Assembly (NCBI RefSeq): GCF_021012795.1
Contig: NZ_VFYU01000018.1
Span: 1 to 64,000, forward strand
Length of the DNA stretch: 64,000 bases
Source of the DNA: Psychrobacter sp. I-STPA10
GTDB taxonomy: Bacteria > Pseudomonadota > Gammaproteobacteria > Pseudomonadales > Moraxellaceae
Reading direction: 5' to 3'
This document shows positions 27,737 through 37,031 of the stretch, one piece after another. Position numbers and translations under genes: made by a program. The notes beneath the pieces are model-generated. The model was not told where the DNA came from and did no database searches. It saw only the letters and a list, made by a program, of their open reading frames with translations. Every line of letters begins with the position of its first letter. Position 1 is the stretch's first letter.

Positions 27737-28639
27737 CTACTTTATATCACATTGAAGGTTAGGAGTATTATTATGTAAGTTATGGAGTAAATGAGCTGGC
27801 TGATGCAGCGGATTATTGGCAATGGCAAGAATTTTTAAGTTTGCTAGATTAGCCATAGTGGTAGGAAGTTGGTGCAGACAATTACTTCTGGCATCAATCA
27901 TTTTTAAATTGGATAAATACCCCATAGTGTTTGGTAGTGTGGTTAACTGGTTATGACTTATAAACAGTTTTTCTAGTTGCTGCAAGTTTGCTATGGTCTT
28001 TGGTAAAAGTTGAAGCTGGTTATTTTGTAGGTTGAGCTTTGTGAGACTTTGTAGATTGTCAATAGATTTAGGTAATTTGCTTATCTGGTTATGATAACAA
28101 TCAAGATAGTGCAGTTTGGTCAGTTGCGCTATCTCATCAGGTAAATAGGCTAATTGATTAAAGGCAATATTAAGCTGGGTTAAATGGCTAAGCTTAGCAA
28201 TCCATTTAGGCAGTTGTTTGATACGATTGTTTGCTAAATTTAAAGTTTTAAGGTTGGTTAAATGCTTAATAACGCAGGGTATCTCATGGATTTGATTACC
28301 CCAGAGACACAGATTCTCTAATTTGCTAAGATTTTTTATAGAGTTGGGTAGGGTGGTGAGATTGTTATGACTGATATTAATGGTGTTTAATTGTTGTAGA
28401 TAGCCAATCTCATCAGGAAGATAAGTAATTTTTGGGTGCTCATTAGGGGACTGATTTAGCTGATTGATATTAATTTCTGTGATGGTTAATAAAGCGTTTT
28501 CATCTCTTGGGATATTTTTGTCACTAATATCAAACTCATCTGCCCAATCAAAAATACGTCGAGCCCAGTTAGCGTTAGTATTGATATTACTATCTATATT
28601 GTCAGCCATATTAGTTGTACCCTCAGCACTATCTGGCAT
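27737..28639 (-). CDS. Leucine-rich repeat protein
   Basis: A 300-residue protein of which most is about nine to ten 23-residue leucine-rich repeats of the form LxxLxxLNLxxNxLxxLPxxI (for example LKTLNLANNRIKQLPKWI). The N-terminal 70 residues are polar and mostly uncharged or acidic. No signal peptide or membrane span is seen, so it is presumably cytoplasmic, and no enzymatic domain is attached. LRR proteins of this kind bind other proteins; partner unknown. An in-frame ATG at 28609 is preceded by GAGGG and could be the real start. A small gene diverges from its start. Confidence 0.82.
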   Translation of the reverse strand: MPDSAEGTTNMADNIDSNINTNANWARRIFDWADEFDISDKNIPRDENALLTITEININQLNQSPNEHPKITYLPDEIGYLQQLNTINISHNNLTTLPNSIKNLSKLENLCLWGNQIHEIPCVIKHLTNLKTLNLANNRIKQLPKWIAKLSHLTQLNIAFNQLAYLPDEIAQLTKLHYLDCYHNQISKLPKSIDNLQSLTKLNLQNNQLQLLPKTIANLQQLEKLFISHNQLTTLPNTMGYLSNLKMIDARSNCLHQLPTTMANLANLKILAIANNPLHQPAHLLHNLHNNTPNLQCDIK

Positions 28640-28669
28640 TGTATTATTACTTATTTAATAGGATATCCT

Positions 28670-29113
28670 ATGATTATCAATATTACCCGTGACAGTGTGT
28701 GTATGGGTGATGATTGTGATGCCCCGCACACCACCACTTTAGAAATACTTGAAATACTAACAATGACATCAAGCGGTCATCGTAAGATAACACATTTAGG
28801 CGAGGTCATAGCATGTTTTGACTATCAGAGTTATTTGCCGAGTATTAGTGGTGGACAAGCGACATGGGTAGCATGGATAGCAGGAGAAACGACACATAGC
28901 CAAGCACTACCTAGCAATGAGTATTCATTTATTCCATTAGCAGTGATTGCTGAGCAGTGGCAAGAGCCACGGTATTTGTTAGTAGCCAATCAACCTATTG
29001 AACGCTTCTATTGTAGTGATAACAATCAACCATCATTACAGCTTCACTTTGCTTATCAACAACAACAAGATCCAATGCAGGTATATGTTGAATTAATGAA
29101 TCGTTATAAATGA
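28670..29113 (+). CDS. Hypothetical protein divergent from the LRR gene
   Basis: A 147-residue soluble protein. The N-terminus has a MGDDCDAPH motif and the rest is mixed alpha/beta with several aromatic residues (ATWVAWIAGE, YLLVANQPIERFYC). AGGAT lies just before the ATG, and the gene ends at a good terminator, which supports it as real. Its start is only 30 bases from that of the LRR protein, so the two could share a regulatory region. I do not recognise the family. Confidence 0.6.
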   Translation: MIINITRDSVCMGDDCDAPHTTTLEILEILTMTSSGHRKITHLGEVIACFDYQSYLPSISGGQATWVAWIAGETTHSQALPSNEYSFIPLAVIAEQWQEPRYLLVANQPIERFYCSDNNQPSLQLHFAYQQQQDPMQVYVELMNRYK

Positions 29114-29160
29114 TTTGTAATATTTACTATTATCTTGATTTTTATGCAAAAGTTTTATAA

Positions 29161-29197
29161 AAAAAGCCCCCAATAAATTGATTATTGAGGGCTTTTA
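29161..29197. terminator. Bidirectional terminator
   Basis: AAAAAGCCCCCAATAA pairs with TTATTGAGGGCTTTT (one bulge) around a short loop. A and T runs flank both sides, so it serves the gene ending at 29113 and the convergent symporter gene. Confidence 0.82.
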
Positions 29198-29251
29198 CTG
29201 TTGTTTAATTTGAGTTGTCTAACTTTTATTTTATAACACTATATCTTCAGA

Positions 29252-30790
29252 TTAACGTAAGTTATCTTGTTTTTCTAACTCAACTAAACGCATACGCTCA
29301 CGCTCTTCCCAATAGGGTGCGTTTTTGATACCAAACTTAGCAGGGTCAAAGGTATAGTGTTTAACACCAGCTTTCATTTGTGCTTCATAGTCTTTAAGGA
29401 TATCCATCGCAGGTTTGGCAACAAAGTAGATAACGATGATACCAACAATATTCAGCCATGCCATCAAGCCAACACCCACATCACCTAAGCCCCAGATATA
29501 GCCTGCGGTATTAAGACCACCATAAGCAACCATCACCATAATGATGACTTTGACAAAAAAGATGCCTGATTTATGTGCACCACGACCAACAAAACGAGTC
29601 AGATAAGTGATGTTCACTTCGGCGATATAGTAGTAAGCCAAAATGGTAGTAAAGGCAAAGAAGAAAACGGCAACTGCAATAAAGTTATCACCATAGTTAC
29701 CATAGACAGAATTCATTGCTAACTGAGTAAAGGCAGGTGAGTTAATCTCAGTGGTTGCTGCAACATTTTGTACCAAGAACTCACCATCAGGCAGTGTACC
29801 TTGAATGTTATACATACCCGTTGATAAAATCATAAAGGCAGTTGCCGAGCAGACCAATAACGTATCGACATAGACTGAGAATGCTTGTACCAAACCTTGC
29901 TGTGCAGGGTGTTCAACTTCAGCAGCAGCGGCAGCGTGAGGACCTGTACCTTGTCCTGCTTCGTTAGAGTAAATACCACGTTTCACACCCCAACCGATGG
30001 CAGCACCAAAACCAGCTTGAGCAGAGAAAGCATCACCAAAAATTTGACCGAATACTTCTGGCACCAAGCTGATATTACTAAACATGATAATCAGAGCCAA
30101 AATGATATAGCCCACTGCCATAAATGGCACGACATATTCAGTAAAGGTAGCGATACGTTTAATACCACCAAAAATGATGATACCCAATATCACTAATACG
30201 ATGACTAACGCCCCCAGACGATATGAGCCTACTTCCATGCCCATGATATTCATCATGCTGCCATCACCCATGACTTGGGTAACTGCATTGACTACACCAT
30301 TGGCTTGCACACCAGGTAAAAACACACCACAAGCGATAATAGAAGAAATGGCAAATAAAATACCATACCATTTTTGACCCAATGCTTTTTCAAAGTAGTA
30401 AGCAGGGCCACCACGGTATTCACCCGTGATTTCATCTTTTTCTTTATAAATCTGTGCCAAAGTTGATTCAGCATAGGCAGTAGATGCACCTAAGAATGCC
30501 ACTACCCACATCCAAAATACCGCACCAGGGCCACCAAAGCCGATGGCAGCGGCAACCCCAGCGATGTTACCCATACCAACCCGACCAGAGAGCGAGACGG
30601 CTAATGCCTGAAAGGAAGAAATACCATCTTTACTGGATTTACCACCAAATAATAGGCGTATCATTTCGCCAAAAAGACGCACTTGTACAAAGCGCGTTAA
30701 GATGGAGTAAAATAAACCTGCACCTAAACACAGGTAAATCAGTGCATTACTCCAAATAATATTGTTTAAACCATTAACTAATGCTTCCAT
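29252..30790 (-). CDS. Alanine/glycine:cation symporter (AGCS family)
   Basis: A sodium-coupled amino-acid importer of about 512 residues with roughly ten to eleven membrane spans. Family hallmarks are SLSGRVGMGNIAGVAAAIGFGGPGAVFWMW near the N-terminus, YRGGPAYYFEKALG, and GIYSNEAGQGTGPHAAAAAEV; the last two are AGCS signatures. The C-terminus is cytoplasmic and charged. The longest frame begins at GTG 30796, but ATG 30790 stands at a better distance from AGGAA upstream. Substrate is probably alanine or glycine by family. Confidence 0.92.
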   Translation of the reverse strand: MEALVNGLNNIIWSNALIYLCLGAGLFYSILTRFVQVRLFGEMIRLLFGGKSSKDGISSFQALAVSLSGRVGMGNIAGVAAAIGFGGPGAVFWMWVVAFLGASTAYAESTLAQIYKEKDEITGEYRGGPAYYFEKALGQKWYGILFAISSIIACGVFLPGVQANGVVNAVTQVMGDGSMMNIMGMEVGSYRLGALVIVLVILGIIIFGGIKRIATFTEYVVPFMAVGYIILALIIMFSNISLVPEVFGQIFGDAFSAQAGFGAAIGWGVKRGIYSNEAGQGTGPHAAAAAEVEHPAQQGLVQAFSVYVDTLLVCSATAFMILSTGMYNIQGTLPDGEFLVQNVAATTEINSPAFTQLAMNSVYGNYGDNFIAVAVFFFAFTTILAYYYIAEVNITYLTRFVGRGAHKSGIFFVKVIIMVMVAYGGLNTAGYIWGLGDVGVGLMAWLNIVGIIVIYFVAKPAMDILKDYEAQMKAGVKHYTFDPAKFGIKNAPYWEERERMRLVELEKQDNLR

Positions 30791-31471
30791 ATTCACTGTT
30801 CCTAAATTCCTAAAGCATCTTAATATCGTGTTATTAAATTATAAATAACACTGATAATAAGAATCACTTTCATATCATTGTTTTTATTTATTGACATGCT
30901 GTATTGAATACAAAAGCAAGTGTTGATCTAGTTTAAAGTCATTACGATCCAACCTAACCAGAAAATACGAATATTGGTGGATATTTTTACCATATTATAG
31001 TGCTGGGTGATCTGTTGTACTGAGTTTAAACTGGACAAACTTATGCACTGTTTTCAGACAACAATTTGTCAATATTTAGCATAAAAACCTAGTGTTTATC
31101 TTGTGTAAACGATAGACACCCTTACGTGATTTGTTAATTTAACTATCTAAATGTAACAAAAGGGTATGTCTAAGTAACTGCAATTTGCCATAAAAACAAC
31201 TTAATTACCAGCGCATTTTGTGTATCTGTCAAATTAAATAGATAATTGGAATGGGATAATCTGCACCTTTTGTATTTATTTGTCTTTTTATAATAAGATA
31301 GTAAAGACATGGATAAGCGCTTGATGGGAGTTGTTTTTTGGTAACAAAAAATTGTAATTAGCACTAGTAAGCTTCATTATGTCGGTGTTTAATCACATTC
31401 ACTACATTTAATGGTATGGCGATGTGGCATGCTACCATTTATTTATTTTTTCTCTTTGTTTGAGGTTCGCT
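30791..31471. other. Intergenic region without recognised feature
   Basis: About 0.68 kb of strongly AT-rich sequence between the divergent symporter and lemA genes. Short frames exist on the minus strand (for example 31170-31364) but lack good starts or domain character. No repeats of families A to D were seen. Promoters of both flanking genes presumably lie here; TGAGG before 31472 is the lemA ribosome binding site. Confidence 0.5.
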
Positions 31472-32119
31472 ATGAAATCAATATCTAAAATGCTTACTTT
31501 TCCCAGTGTGACTGCTCACTCTATTGTTAAACCTTTAGCACTAAGCATGATGCTGGTTTTTTCTTCTGCCAGTTTGACAGGGTGTGGTTATAACAACTTG
31601 GTTGCTCAAGATGAGCAAGTGACAGCGGCATGGTCTGAAGTAGTTAACCAGTATCAGCGTCGTGATGATTTGGTACCAAACTTAGTTAAAGTAGTGAAGC
31701 AATATGCAGATCATGAAGAAGCGGTATTTGCTGAAGTAGCACAGGCTCGCTCGCAAGCAGGCAGTATCCAAGTAACCCCTGAGGTATTAAACGATCCACA
31801 AGCGATGCAGCGATATGAAGAGGCACAAGCACAGATGGGTGGTGCGCTAAGTCGTTTGATGGCAGTGTCTGAACGTTATCCTGAGCTAAAAGCTGATGCG
31901 TTATTCCAAGATTTAAGTGCTCAGCTAGAAGGTACAGAAAATCGCATTACAGTTGCTCGTAAGCGTTATATTGATGAAGTCCAAGAATACAACACATCAG
32001 TGCGTCAATTTCCAACCAATCTTACTGCCAAAGTATTTGGTATGGATACCAAGCCTAACTTCACAGTGGCAAATGAAGATGCTATTTCAAAAGCACCAGA
32101 GGTTAATTTTGGTGATTAA
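31472..32119 (+). CDS. lemA: LemA-family lipoprotein
   Basis: A 215-residue protein with a long signal peptide ending in lipobox LTGC (lipidated Cys near 38), followed by a helical LemA domain: VAQDEQVTAAWSEVVNQYQRR, DLVPNLVKVVKQYADHEEAVF, then ENRITVARKRYIDEVQEYN and a C-terminal PNFTVANEDA. LemA proteins form membrane-anchored helical bundles whose role is poorly defined. ATG 31472 follows TGAGG; the frame opens upstream without such a signal. Two TPM-domain genes follow, an arrangement widespread in bacteria. Confidence 0.88.
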   Translation: MKSISKMLTFPSVTAHSIVKPLALSMMLVFSSASLTGCGYNNLVAQDEQVTAAWSEVVNQYQRRDDLVPNLVKVVKQYADHEEAVFAEVAQARSQAGSIQVTPEVLNDPQAMQRYEEAQAQMGGALSRLMAVSERYPELKADALFQDLSAQLEGTENRITVARKRYIDEVQEYNTSVRQFPTNLTAKVFGMDTKPNFTVANEDAISKAPEVNFGD

Positions 32120-32182
32120 AATATCAGCTTAGTTTTGAGTTGATTTTAATTTATTTAAATATTTAACAGAGTCAGATTGATT

Positions 32183-33334
32183 ATGAAAAAAAGGACAGCT
32201 CTAGCCCCATTACTGCTAAGTTTGAGTTTGGTATTGCCAATCATGGGGTGGGCTGAGCCAAATGCGCAAGCAAATCAAAATCTTGCCAATCACAGCGTCG
32301 ATGATATGGTAGCGATTGCTAGTGCAGGGCAGCACAATGAAGCCATTGCTGAGGCACAAGATATTATTGTTGGTGACTTTGCTGATGATTTTGTTAATGG
32401 ACAAGCGAAAGCTGATAATAATCCTACGCTGAGTAATTCTTCAGCTAATCCCACTCCTAAACGCTCAAATGTACAAAATTTTGATGACAGTCAATTTCAT
32501 GATTATGTCATGGACGAGGCGCAAATTTTAAGCGCGTCTGAAAGACAAAAGCTGTCGCAAAAGCTCAACAGTTTATACTATCAAGGACTGGGGCAGATTG
32601 CGATTTTAACTGTCCCTTCTACCAATGGTAGGGCTATTGATGACTATACCATCGAAAAAGCTCATGAATTTGGTATTGGTGATAAACAAAATGATGATGG
32701 GATATTGTTTGTGGTGGCGGTCAATGACAGAAAAATGTGGATTGCCACAGGCTATGGACGAGAAGGAGTGCTGCCCGATGTGGTGGTGAGTCGAATCATT
32801 CGTAATGACATTACTCCTTATTTTAAACAAAATGATTATGCAGGTGGCTTAGCCACAGGTATTAATCGTATTGAAGAGCGTCTCACCACCGACCCAGAAA
32901 TATTGGCACAAGCAGATGCTCAGGCTGAAAAAGTGGCTAATGAGGCATCGCAAGAAGAAGTATCGCCCATTGTTTTATTGATTATGGCATTTATTTTTGG
33001 CTCATTTTTGACCACATTATTAGGGCGTATATTAGGGGCAACGGTTACCTCAGGCGTGTTCTTTTTTGCATCATGGGCAACAGGCGGCAGTTTTTTCTTA
33101 AGTTTAGTACTTGCCATATTTTTATGGATATTTTTATCTGCTCGTAGCTCAGGTGGTGGTTCAGGACGAGGCGGGCGTGGCGGTCGAGGTGGCGGCGGTG
33201 GCGTGGTATTCTTTCCCACAGGTGGCGGCTTTGGCGGTGGTGGTGGCAGTAGCGGCGGCGGCTTTGGTGGTGGTGGCTTCACTGGCGGCGGCGGCGGTGG
33301 TTTTGGTGGCGGCGGTGCAGGTGGCTCATGGTAA
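32183..33334 (+). CDS. TPM-domain membrane protein, YgcG-like
   Basis: A 383-residue protein with a signal peptide (MKKRTALAPLLLSLSLVLPIMGWA), a low-complexity linker, and a TPM domain from about 95 to 235 (DYVMDEAQILSASERQKLSQKL, QIAILTVPSTNGRAIDDY, ATGYGREGVLPDVVVSRI). Two membrane spans come next, then a C-terminal tail of about 60 residues made almost only of glycine and serine with scattered Arg, Phe and Val. TPM domains are linked to membrane-protein quality control or signalling, with function unsettled. It lies 63 bases after lemA. ATG 32183 is preferred over the TTG two codons earlier. Confidence 0.85.
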   Translation: MKKRTALAPLLLSLSLVLPIMGWAEPNAQANQNLANHSVDDMVAIASAGQHNEAIAEAQDIIVGDFADDFVNGQAKADNNPTLSNSSANPTPKRSNVQNFDDSQFHDYVMDEAQILSASERQKLSQKLNSLYYQGLGQIAILTVPSTNGRAIDDYTIEKAHEFGIGDKQNDDGILFVVAVNDRKMWIATGYGREGVLPDVVVSRIIRNDITPYFKQNDYAGGLATGINRIEERLTTDPEILAQADAQAEKVANEASQEEVSPIVLLIMAFIFGSFLTTLLGRILGATVTSGVFFFASWATGGSFFLSLVLAIFLWIFLSARSSGGGSGRGGRGGRGGGGGVVFFPTGGGFGGGGGSSGGGFGGGGFTGGGGGGFGGGGAGGSW

Positions 33335-33406
33335 TCATTGCTGAGTTGATTTTAGAGGGTAAGTTGGTTGACATTTAAAGTATAAAAACAAGATGTAGGA
33401 TAAAAT

Positions 33407-33931
33407 ATGCAACAAAAACAGGCTGATAGTAAGCCCAGCTTTGCAAGGTGGTGGCGGCAAGTATTGTATGTACCCATGCTACATAGCAAATGGCTAACCA
33501 AAGAGTTACAGCAACGCTTAACCAATAAGGTCACACTAGCTGAGCAAGGGCATCGTGGTGAGGTATTTTTGATTATTGAGCATCAATTACCCATTCAATC
33601 GGCATACCATCATGACTGTCGTCATCGTGCCTTAGAACTCTTTAGCCAATATCGAGTTTGGGATACTGAAGAGAATACGGGTGTTTTGGTGTATATTAAT
33701 ATCTGTGAGCATGACTTAGAAATTATTGCTGACCGTGGTATCAGTGCCCATGTCAGTCCGACAGTATGGCAAGCAATGTGTGATAAAGCGTTATCAGGGC
33801 TGACACAAGATAAGATAGAAGAGAGTTTGTCGGAGCTGTTAGAAGAAATTGGTCGGCTATTACGGCAATATTATTATCTTGAAAATGACCCTGCGGGTAA
33901 TGAATTGTCTGATGAGGTGATTGTTATTTAA
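33407..33931 (+). CDS. TPM-domain protein, soluble form
   Basis: A 174-residue protein carrying a second, shorter TPM-like domain with no signal peptide or membrane span: VTLAEQGHRGEVFLIIEHQLP, RALELFSQYRVWDTEENTGVLVYIN, HDLEIIADRGISAHVSP. AGGATAAAAT precedes the ATG. It completes a lemA-TPM-TPM cluster, so all three probably act together at the inner membrane. The exact role is unknown. Confidence 0.82.
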   Translation: MQQKQADSKPSFARWWRQVLYVPMLHSKWLTKELQQRLTNKVTLAEQGHRGEVFLIIEHQLPIQSAYHHDCRHRALELFSQYRVWDTEENTGVLVYINICEHDLEIIADRGISAHVSPTVWQAMCDKALSGLTQDKIEESLSELLEEIGRLLRQYYYLENDPAGNELSDEVIVI

Positions 33932-34024
33932 TGGTGGTTATTTAATGGTGTTGTTATTTAACCATAACCATAACTGACATGCCCATATCCATATAAAGCT
34001 TATCAATAAAAAGAGCTGATGATT

Positions 34025-35185
34025 ATGAAAATAACACCAATAAAGATGGTGAGCATATTGGGCGGTAGTCTATTAATGAGTGGTTGTGGTTATACCCAAG
34101 ACCATAATATGCAAAATACAAATATAACCACAAAAAACAGCACTCCCCATTTTTTAACAGAGTCATATAACTTTGCTAATTTCTCAAAACCACTGTTTCA
34201 ATCCATGCTATTGGATAAGGCAGATTGGCAAGCTTTGCGTCAGCAACCTGAAGCTTATCCACAACAAACACAAGCATTGTTACGCAGTTGTCAGGATAAT
34301 TTAGATAGAGATGCTCAGCCTGTGGCAATCCTTGATGTACAGCCCCATTACAATAATGAAGGGGTTAACGAGCAGGGGCGAGCAGCGGCAAAACAGCTTG
34401 CTAACGATGGCTGGTTAAGTTATCGGGCGGCTTTGTGTTATCAGTTAACAGGTAATAAGCGTTATGCCAAACAGAGTCAGCAAATATTGGACGCATGGGC
34501 AACGACCTTAAAGCAAGTCAAAGGCCGGCAAGCAAAAGCAGACATTAACTTTGATTTGCCCAGTTTTATTATGGCAGGTTATTGGGTACAAGGGGTCAAT
34601 GATTGGGACGATAGCCATTGGCGGACATTTTTGCGTGACATTATTTTGCCGCAGTCTGCTGCTAATGACAGTGATAACAATCATGGCAATTGGGGAGTAT
34701 TGCTAAACACCAGTATGGCGGTTTATTTACAAGATAAAAATTTACTGGATAAATCATATCAACGCTGGCAGGCATTATTGCAATCACAAATATCAGATAA
34801 AGGCGTGTTTACAAAAGAGATTTGTCGTAGTGATAGCAATAATTATTGTGGCGGTGAAACCAAAGGCATTAATGGCATCTCTTATACGCATTATGCTATG
34901 TTGCCGACCAGTATTACAGCACAGATTTTTGCTCAGCAAGGCAAGCCAGTTTGGCACTCGCCTGCGGGTAAATTATTAGGTAAAGCCTATCAACAAACGG
35001 CAATTTGGACACAAAGCCCCAGTCAGTTTCCCTATTATCAGCGTAATAATGGCAAGCTCAATGGGGTACGTAATGGGGCTTATTTTGTCATTTTGCAGCG
35101 ACATTATCCCAATGAAGCAGGAGCAAATGCCATTAAGCAAGGTGACCTAAAAATGGACGGTTTCCAACTGTTATCCTTATTCTGA
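34025..35185 (+). CDS. Alginate lyase family (PL5-like) lipoprotein
   Basis: A 386-residue protein with lipobox MSGC (lipid Cys near 21) and an alpha/alpha-barrel lyase domain. ANDGWLSYRAALCYQLTGNKRYAKQ, NFDLPSFIMAGYWVQG, NNHGNWGVLLNTSMAVYL and GISYTHYAMLPTSITAQI include the Asn-His and Tyr positions expected for PL5 lyases, which cleave polymannuronate by beta-elimination. The Cys-containing tract KEICRSDSNNYCGGE is unusual. There are two candidate starts, 34019 and 34025; the second has better spacing to AAGAG. No alginate biosynthesis genes lie in the window, so it may act on other or host polysaccharide. Confidence 0.82.
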   Translation: MKITPIKMVSILGGSLLMSGCGYTQDHNMQNTNITTKNSTPHFLTESYNFANFSKPLFQSMLLDKADWQALRQQPEAYPQQTQALLRSCQDNLDRDAQPVAILDVQPHYNNEGVNEQGRAAAKQLANDGWLSYRAALCYQLTGNKRYAKQSQQILDAWATTLKQVKGRQAKADINFDLPSFIMAGYWVQGVNDWDDSHWRTFLRDIILPQSAANDSDNNHGNWGVLLNTSMAVYLQDKNLLDKSYQRWQALLQSQISDKGVFTKEICRSDSNNYCGGETKGINGISYTHYAMLPTSITAQIFAQQGKPVWHSPAGKLLGKAYQQTAIWTQSPSQFPYYQRNNGKLNGVRNGAYFVILQRHYPNEAGANAIKQGDLKMDGFQLLSLF

Positions 35186-35191
35186 TGGCAA

Positions 35192-35971
35192 TTATTCTGA
35201 CAACAGTTGATTGACCAATTGTGGCAATGCTTCCCCAGCCTTTGCTTGAATTTGAATATCTACCATTGGATTGTCTGTGGGATTGGGATTGATTTCAATG
35301 ATTTTTGCCTGATATGGGCTATATTTTGCCAAGTCTACCAATCCTGCGGCAGGATAGACAATACTAGAGGTGCCAATGGTGATAAATACCTGACACGTTC
35401 TTGCTGATAATTTGGCATGTAGCCATTCATCAACGGGCAAGCCCTCTCCAAACCAGACAATATCAGGGCGAATAAATCCCTGACAGTGTGGGCAATGAAT
35501 TAATTGCGCATCAGTATAATCAATAGGCATATCATAAATAGCATCACATTTTGAGCAGCGATTTTTCCAAAGGTGACCATGCAAATGGGTTGCTATGCTG
35601 CCAGCTTGTTCGTGCAAATCATCGACATTTTGGGTGATTAAGGTCAGCTCTGCTTTGTTCTGCTGCTGCCATGCTTGTTGCCAGCGTGCTAACGCATGAT
35701 GGGCAGGGTTAGGCTGTTTATCTTTGACCAAATTACGCCGCCATTGATACCATGACCACACCAAATTTGGGTCACGTTCAAATGCACCAGCATTAGCCAA
35801 ATCCTCAGCACGGTAGTTTTCCCACAGTCCTGTTTGCTTGTCGCGAAAAGTTGGAATACCACTTTCTGCTGAGATGCCAGCGCCTGTTAAAATACAGACC
35901 GTATCAGATTGACGTAGGCAATTGACAGCCTTTTCGATGTTTGTGGATAATATAGGTGATAATTGTGTCAT
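35192..35971 (-). CDS. cobB: NAD-dependent protein deacylase, sirtuin family
   Basis: A 259-residue sirtuin that removes acyl groups from lysine using NAD+. Motifs are GAGISAESGIPTFRD (NAD binding), TQNVDDLHEQAG with the HLHG catalytic His, and two zinc-binding Cys pairs (CSKCDAIY and CPHCQGF), then DIVWFGEGLP and ITIGTSSIVYPAAGL. It ends six bases from the convergent lyase gene. CobB-type function is inferred from length and motifs. Confidence 0.93.
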   Translation of the reverse strand: MTQLSPILSTNIEKAVNCLRQSDTVCILTGAGISAESGIPTFRDKQTGLWENYRAEDLANAGAFERDPNLVWSWYQWRRNLVKDKQPNPAHHALARWQQAWQQQNKAELTLITQNVDDLHEQAGSIATHLHGHLWKNRCSKCDAIYDMPIDYTDAQLIHCPHCQGFIRPDIVWFGEGLPVDEWLHAKLSARTCQVFITIGTSSIVYPAAGLVDLAKYSPYQAKIIEINPNPTDNPMVDIQIQAKAGEALPQLVNQLLSE

Positions 35972-36159
35972 CAGAATAGTCCTATAAGATATAAAGTATG
36001 AATGATATAAATTAAGCGTAGAGTGTTGAGGATAATATGCAGATTAATAATGTCATTATTGCAGTATAAAAAGTGCAGTATAACAAGATAGTTAGAATAA
36101 AATTTTCTATCTAAAGACGAAAGCAAAAATAAAATCAACAAAATGATAGGATAAGGATT

Positions 36160-36510
36160 ATGGTAGAGGGTATTTGGTGGCTTATTATTATTTTGGTGGT
36201 AACTATAGGATTGTTTTTGTTAGCATTAAAGAAAAAACCCCTACAATCAAATGTCCTCCAACCCACCAAACCGCCTAAAAAATTAGTCAAGTTGAGTGAG
36301 TTTATCCATCGTCAATTTCCTGAATATGAGGTAAATATACGCCCACAGCATTTATTATTAAGCAATCAAGGCAAAAAAGTAGCCATGCTTACCATGGATA
36401 ATAATCTTGCCACAGGTAGTCGGAAATTGGGAGAGGTGATGGTGATTAATCTACATGATATACCAAATAAGGTACAGCTAAAGGAGTTGCTATCAGACGT
36501 ATCAGGCTAA
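36160..36510 (+). CDS. Hypothetical membrane-anchored protein
   Basis: A 116-residue protein with one N-terminal span (WWLIIILVVTIGLFLLAL), a lysine/proline linker and a small alpha/beta domain of about 75 residues (LSEFIHRQFPEYEVNIRPQHLLLSNQGKKVAMLTMD). AAGGA precedes the ATG. I do not recognise it. It may face the cytoplasm given positive residues after the span. Confidence 0.55.
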   Translation: MVEGIWWLIIILVVTIGLFLLALKKKPLQSNVLQPTKPPKKLVKLSEFIHRQFPEYEVNIRPQHLLLSNQGKKVAMLTMDNNLATGSRKLGEVMVINLHDIPNKVQLKELLSDVSG

Positions 36511-36554
36511 AAAAATATCAAATAATTGAGTTATGGGAAGGATAATGATGGGAA

Positions 36555-36631
36555 TGGTGCGCTCGGCGGGAATCGAACCCACGACCCTCGGCTTCGGAGA
36601 CCGATACTCTATCCAACTGAGCTACGAGCGC
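36555..36631 (-). tRNA. tRNA-Arg (anticodon CCG)
   Basis: Read on the minus strand, the sequence folds as a cloverleaf: acceptor stem GCGCTCG / CGAGCGC, D arm with AGCTCAGTTGGATAGAG, anticodon stem TCGGT / GCCGA with loop CTCCGAA giving anticodon CCG (reads CGG), T arm GTGGGTTCGATTCCCGC, discriminator A and an encoded CCA end. All invariant positions I can check are present. Confidence 0.96.
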
Positions 36632-37031
36632 ATATATAACAAGGCTAAATCTATAGTGATGTTTGCTTATATACATAAAAGTTAAAATTTTATGTAATTT
36701 TCAAGACCGCTTAGTCTAACAAATATCGCCAAAAAAGCCAATGCTCAATGCCATAGTTGCGGTGAATAAAACAATAATCCACCAAGTCATCAATCAGGCA
36801 TAGCAATCCACCTCACTTTTCCCTTATAATATCATGGAAAGGAAAATAATCTTGACGTTTATCATTCACCAGCCAGCTAGGTTCTGACAAATAAGGTGTA
36901 ACTTAGATATAAACTCAGCATAAGAATATGTCTTAATAGCTGATTAATATAATTATTTAAGTTAACTATTACTATCTATTTATATCTTAACAAACTAAGC
37001 TCGCTCGAAACTGTAAAAGAGAACGTGACGA
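36632..37031. other. Intergenic region upstream of cytochrome c gene
   Basis: About 0.4 kb of AT-rich sequence with no open frame of note and no family A to D repeat. It should include the promoters of the tRNA (minus strand) and of the cytochrome gene (plus strand). Nothing else is recognised. Confidence 0.5.

Noticed and set aside
31170..31364. Small minus-strand frame in the lemA upstream gap
   Set aside because: Low-complexity AT-driven frame with no start signal, signal peptide or neighbour support.
32920..33344. Proline-rich and valine/alanine-rich frames opposite and offset to the YgcG-like tail
   Set aside because: They are shadows of the glycine-rich GGC/GGT codon run of the real gene.
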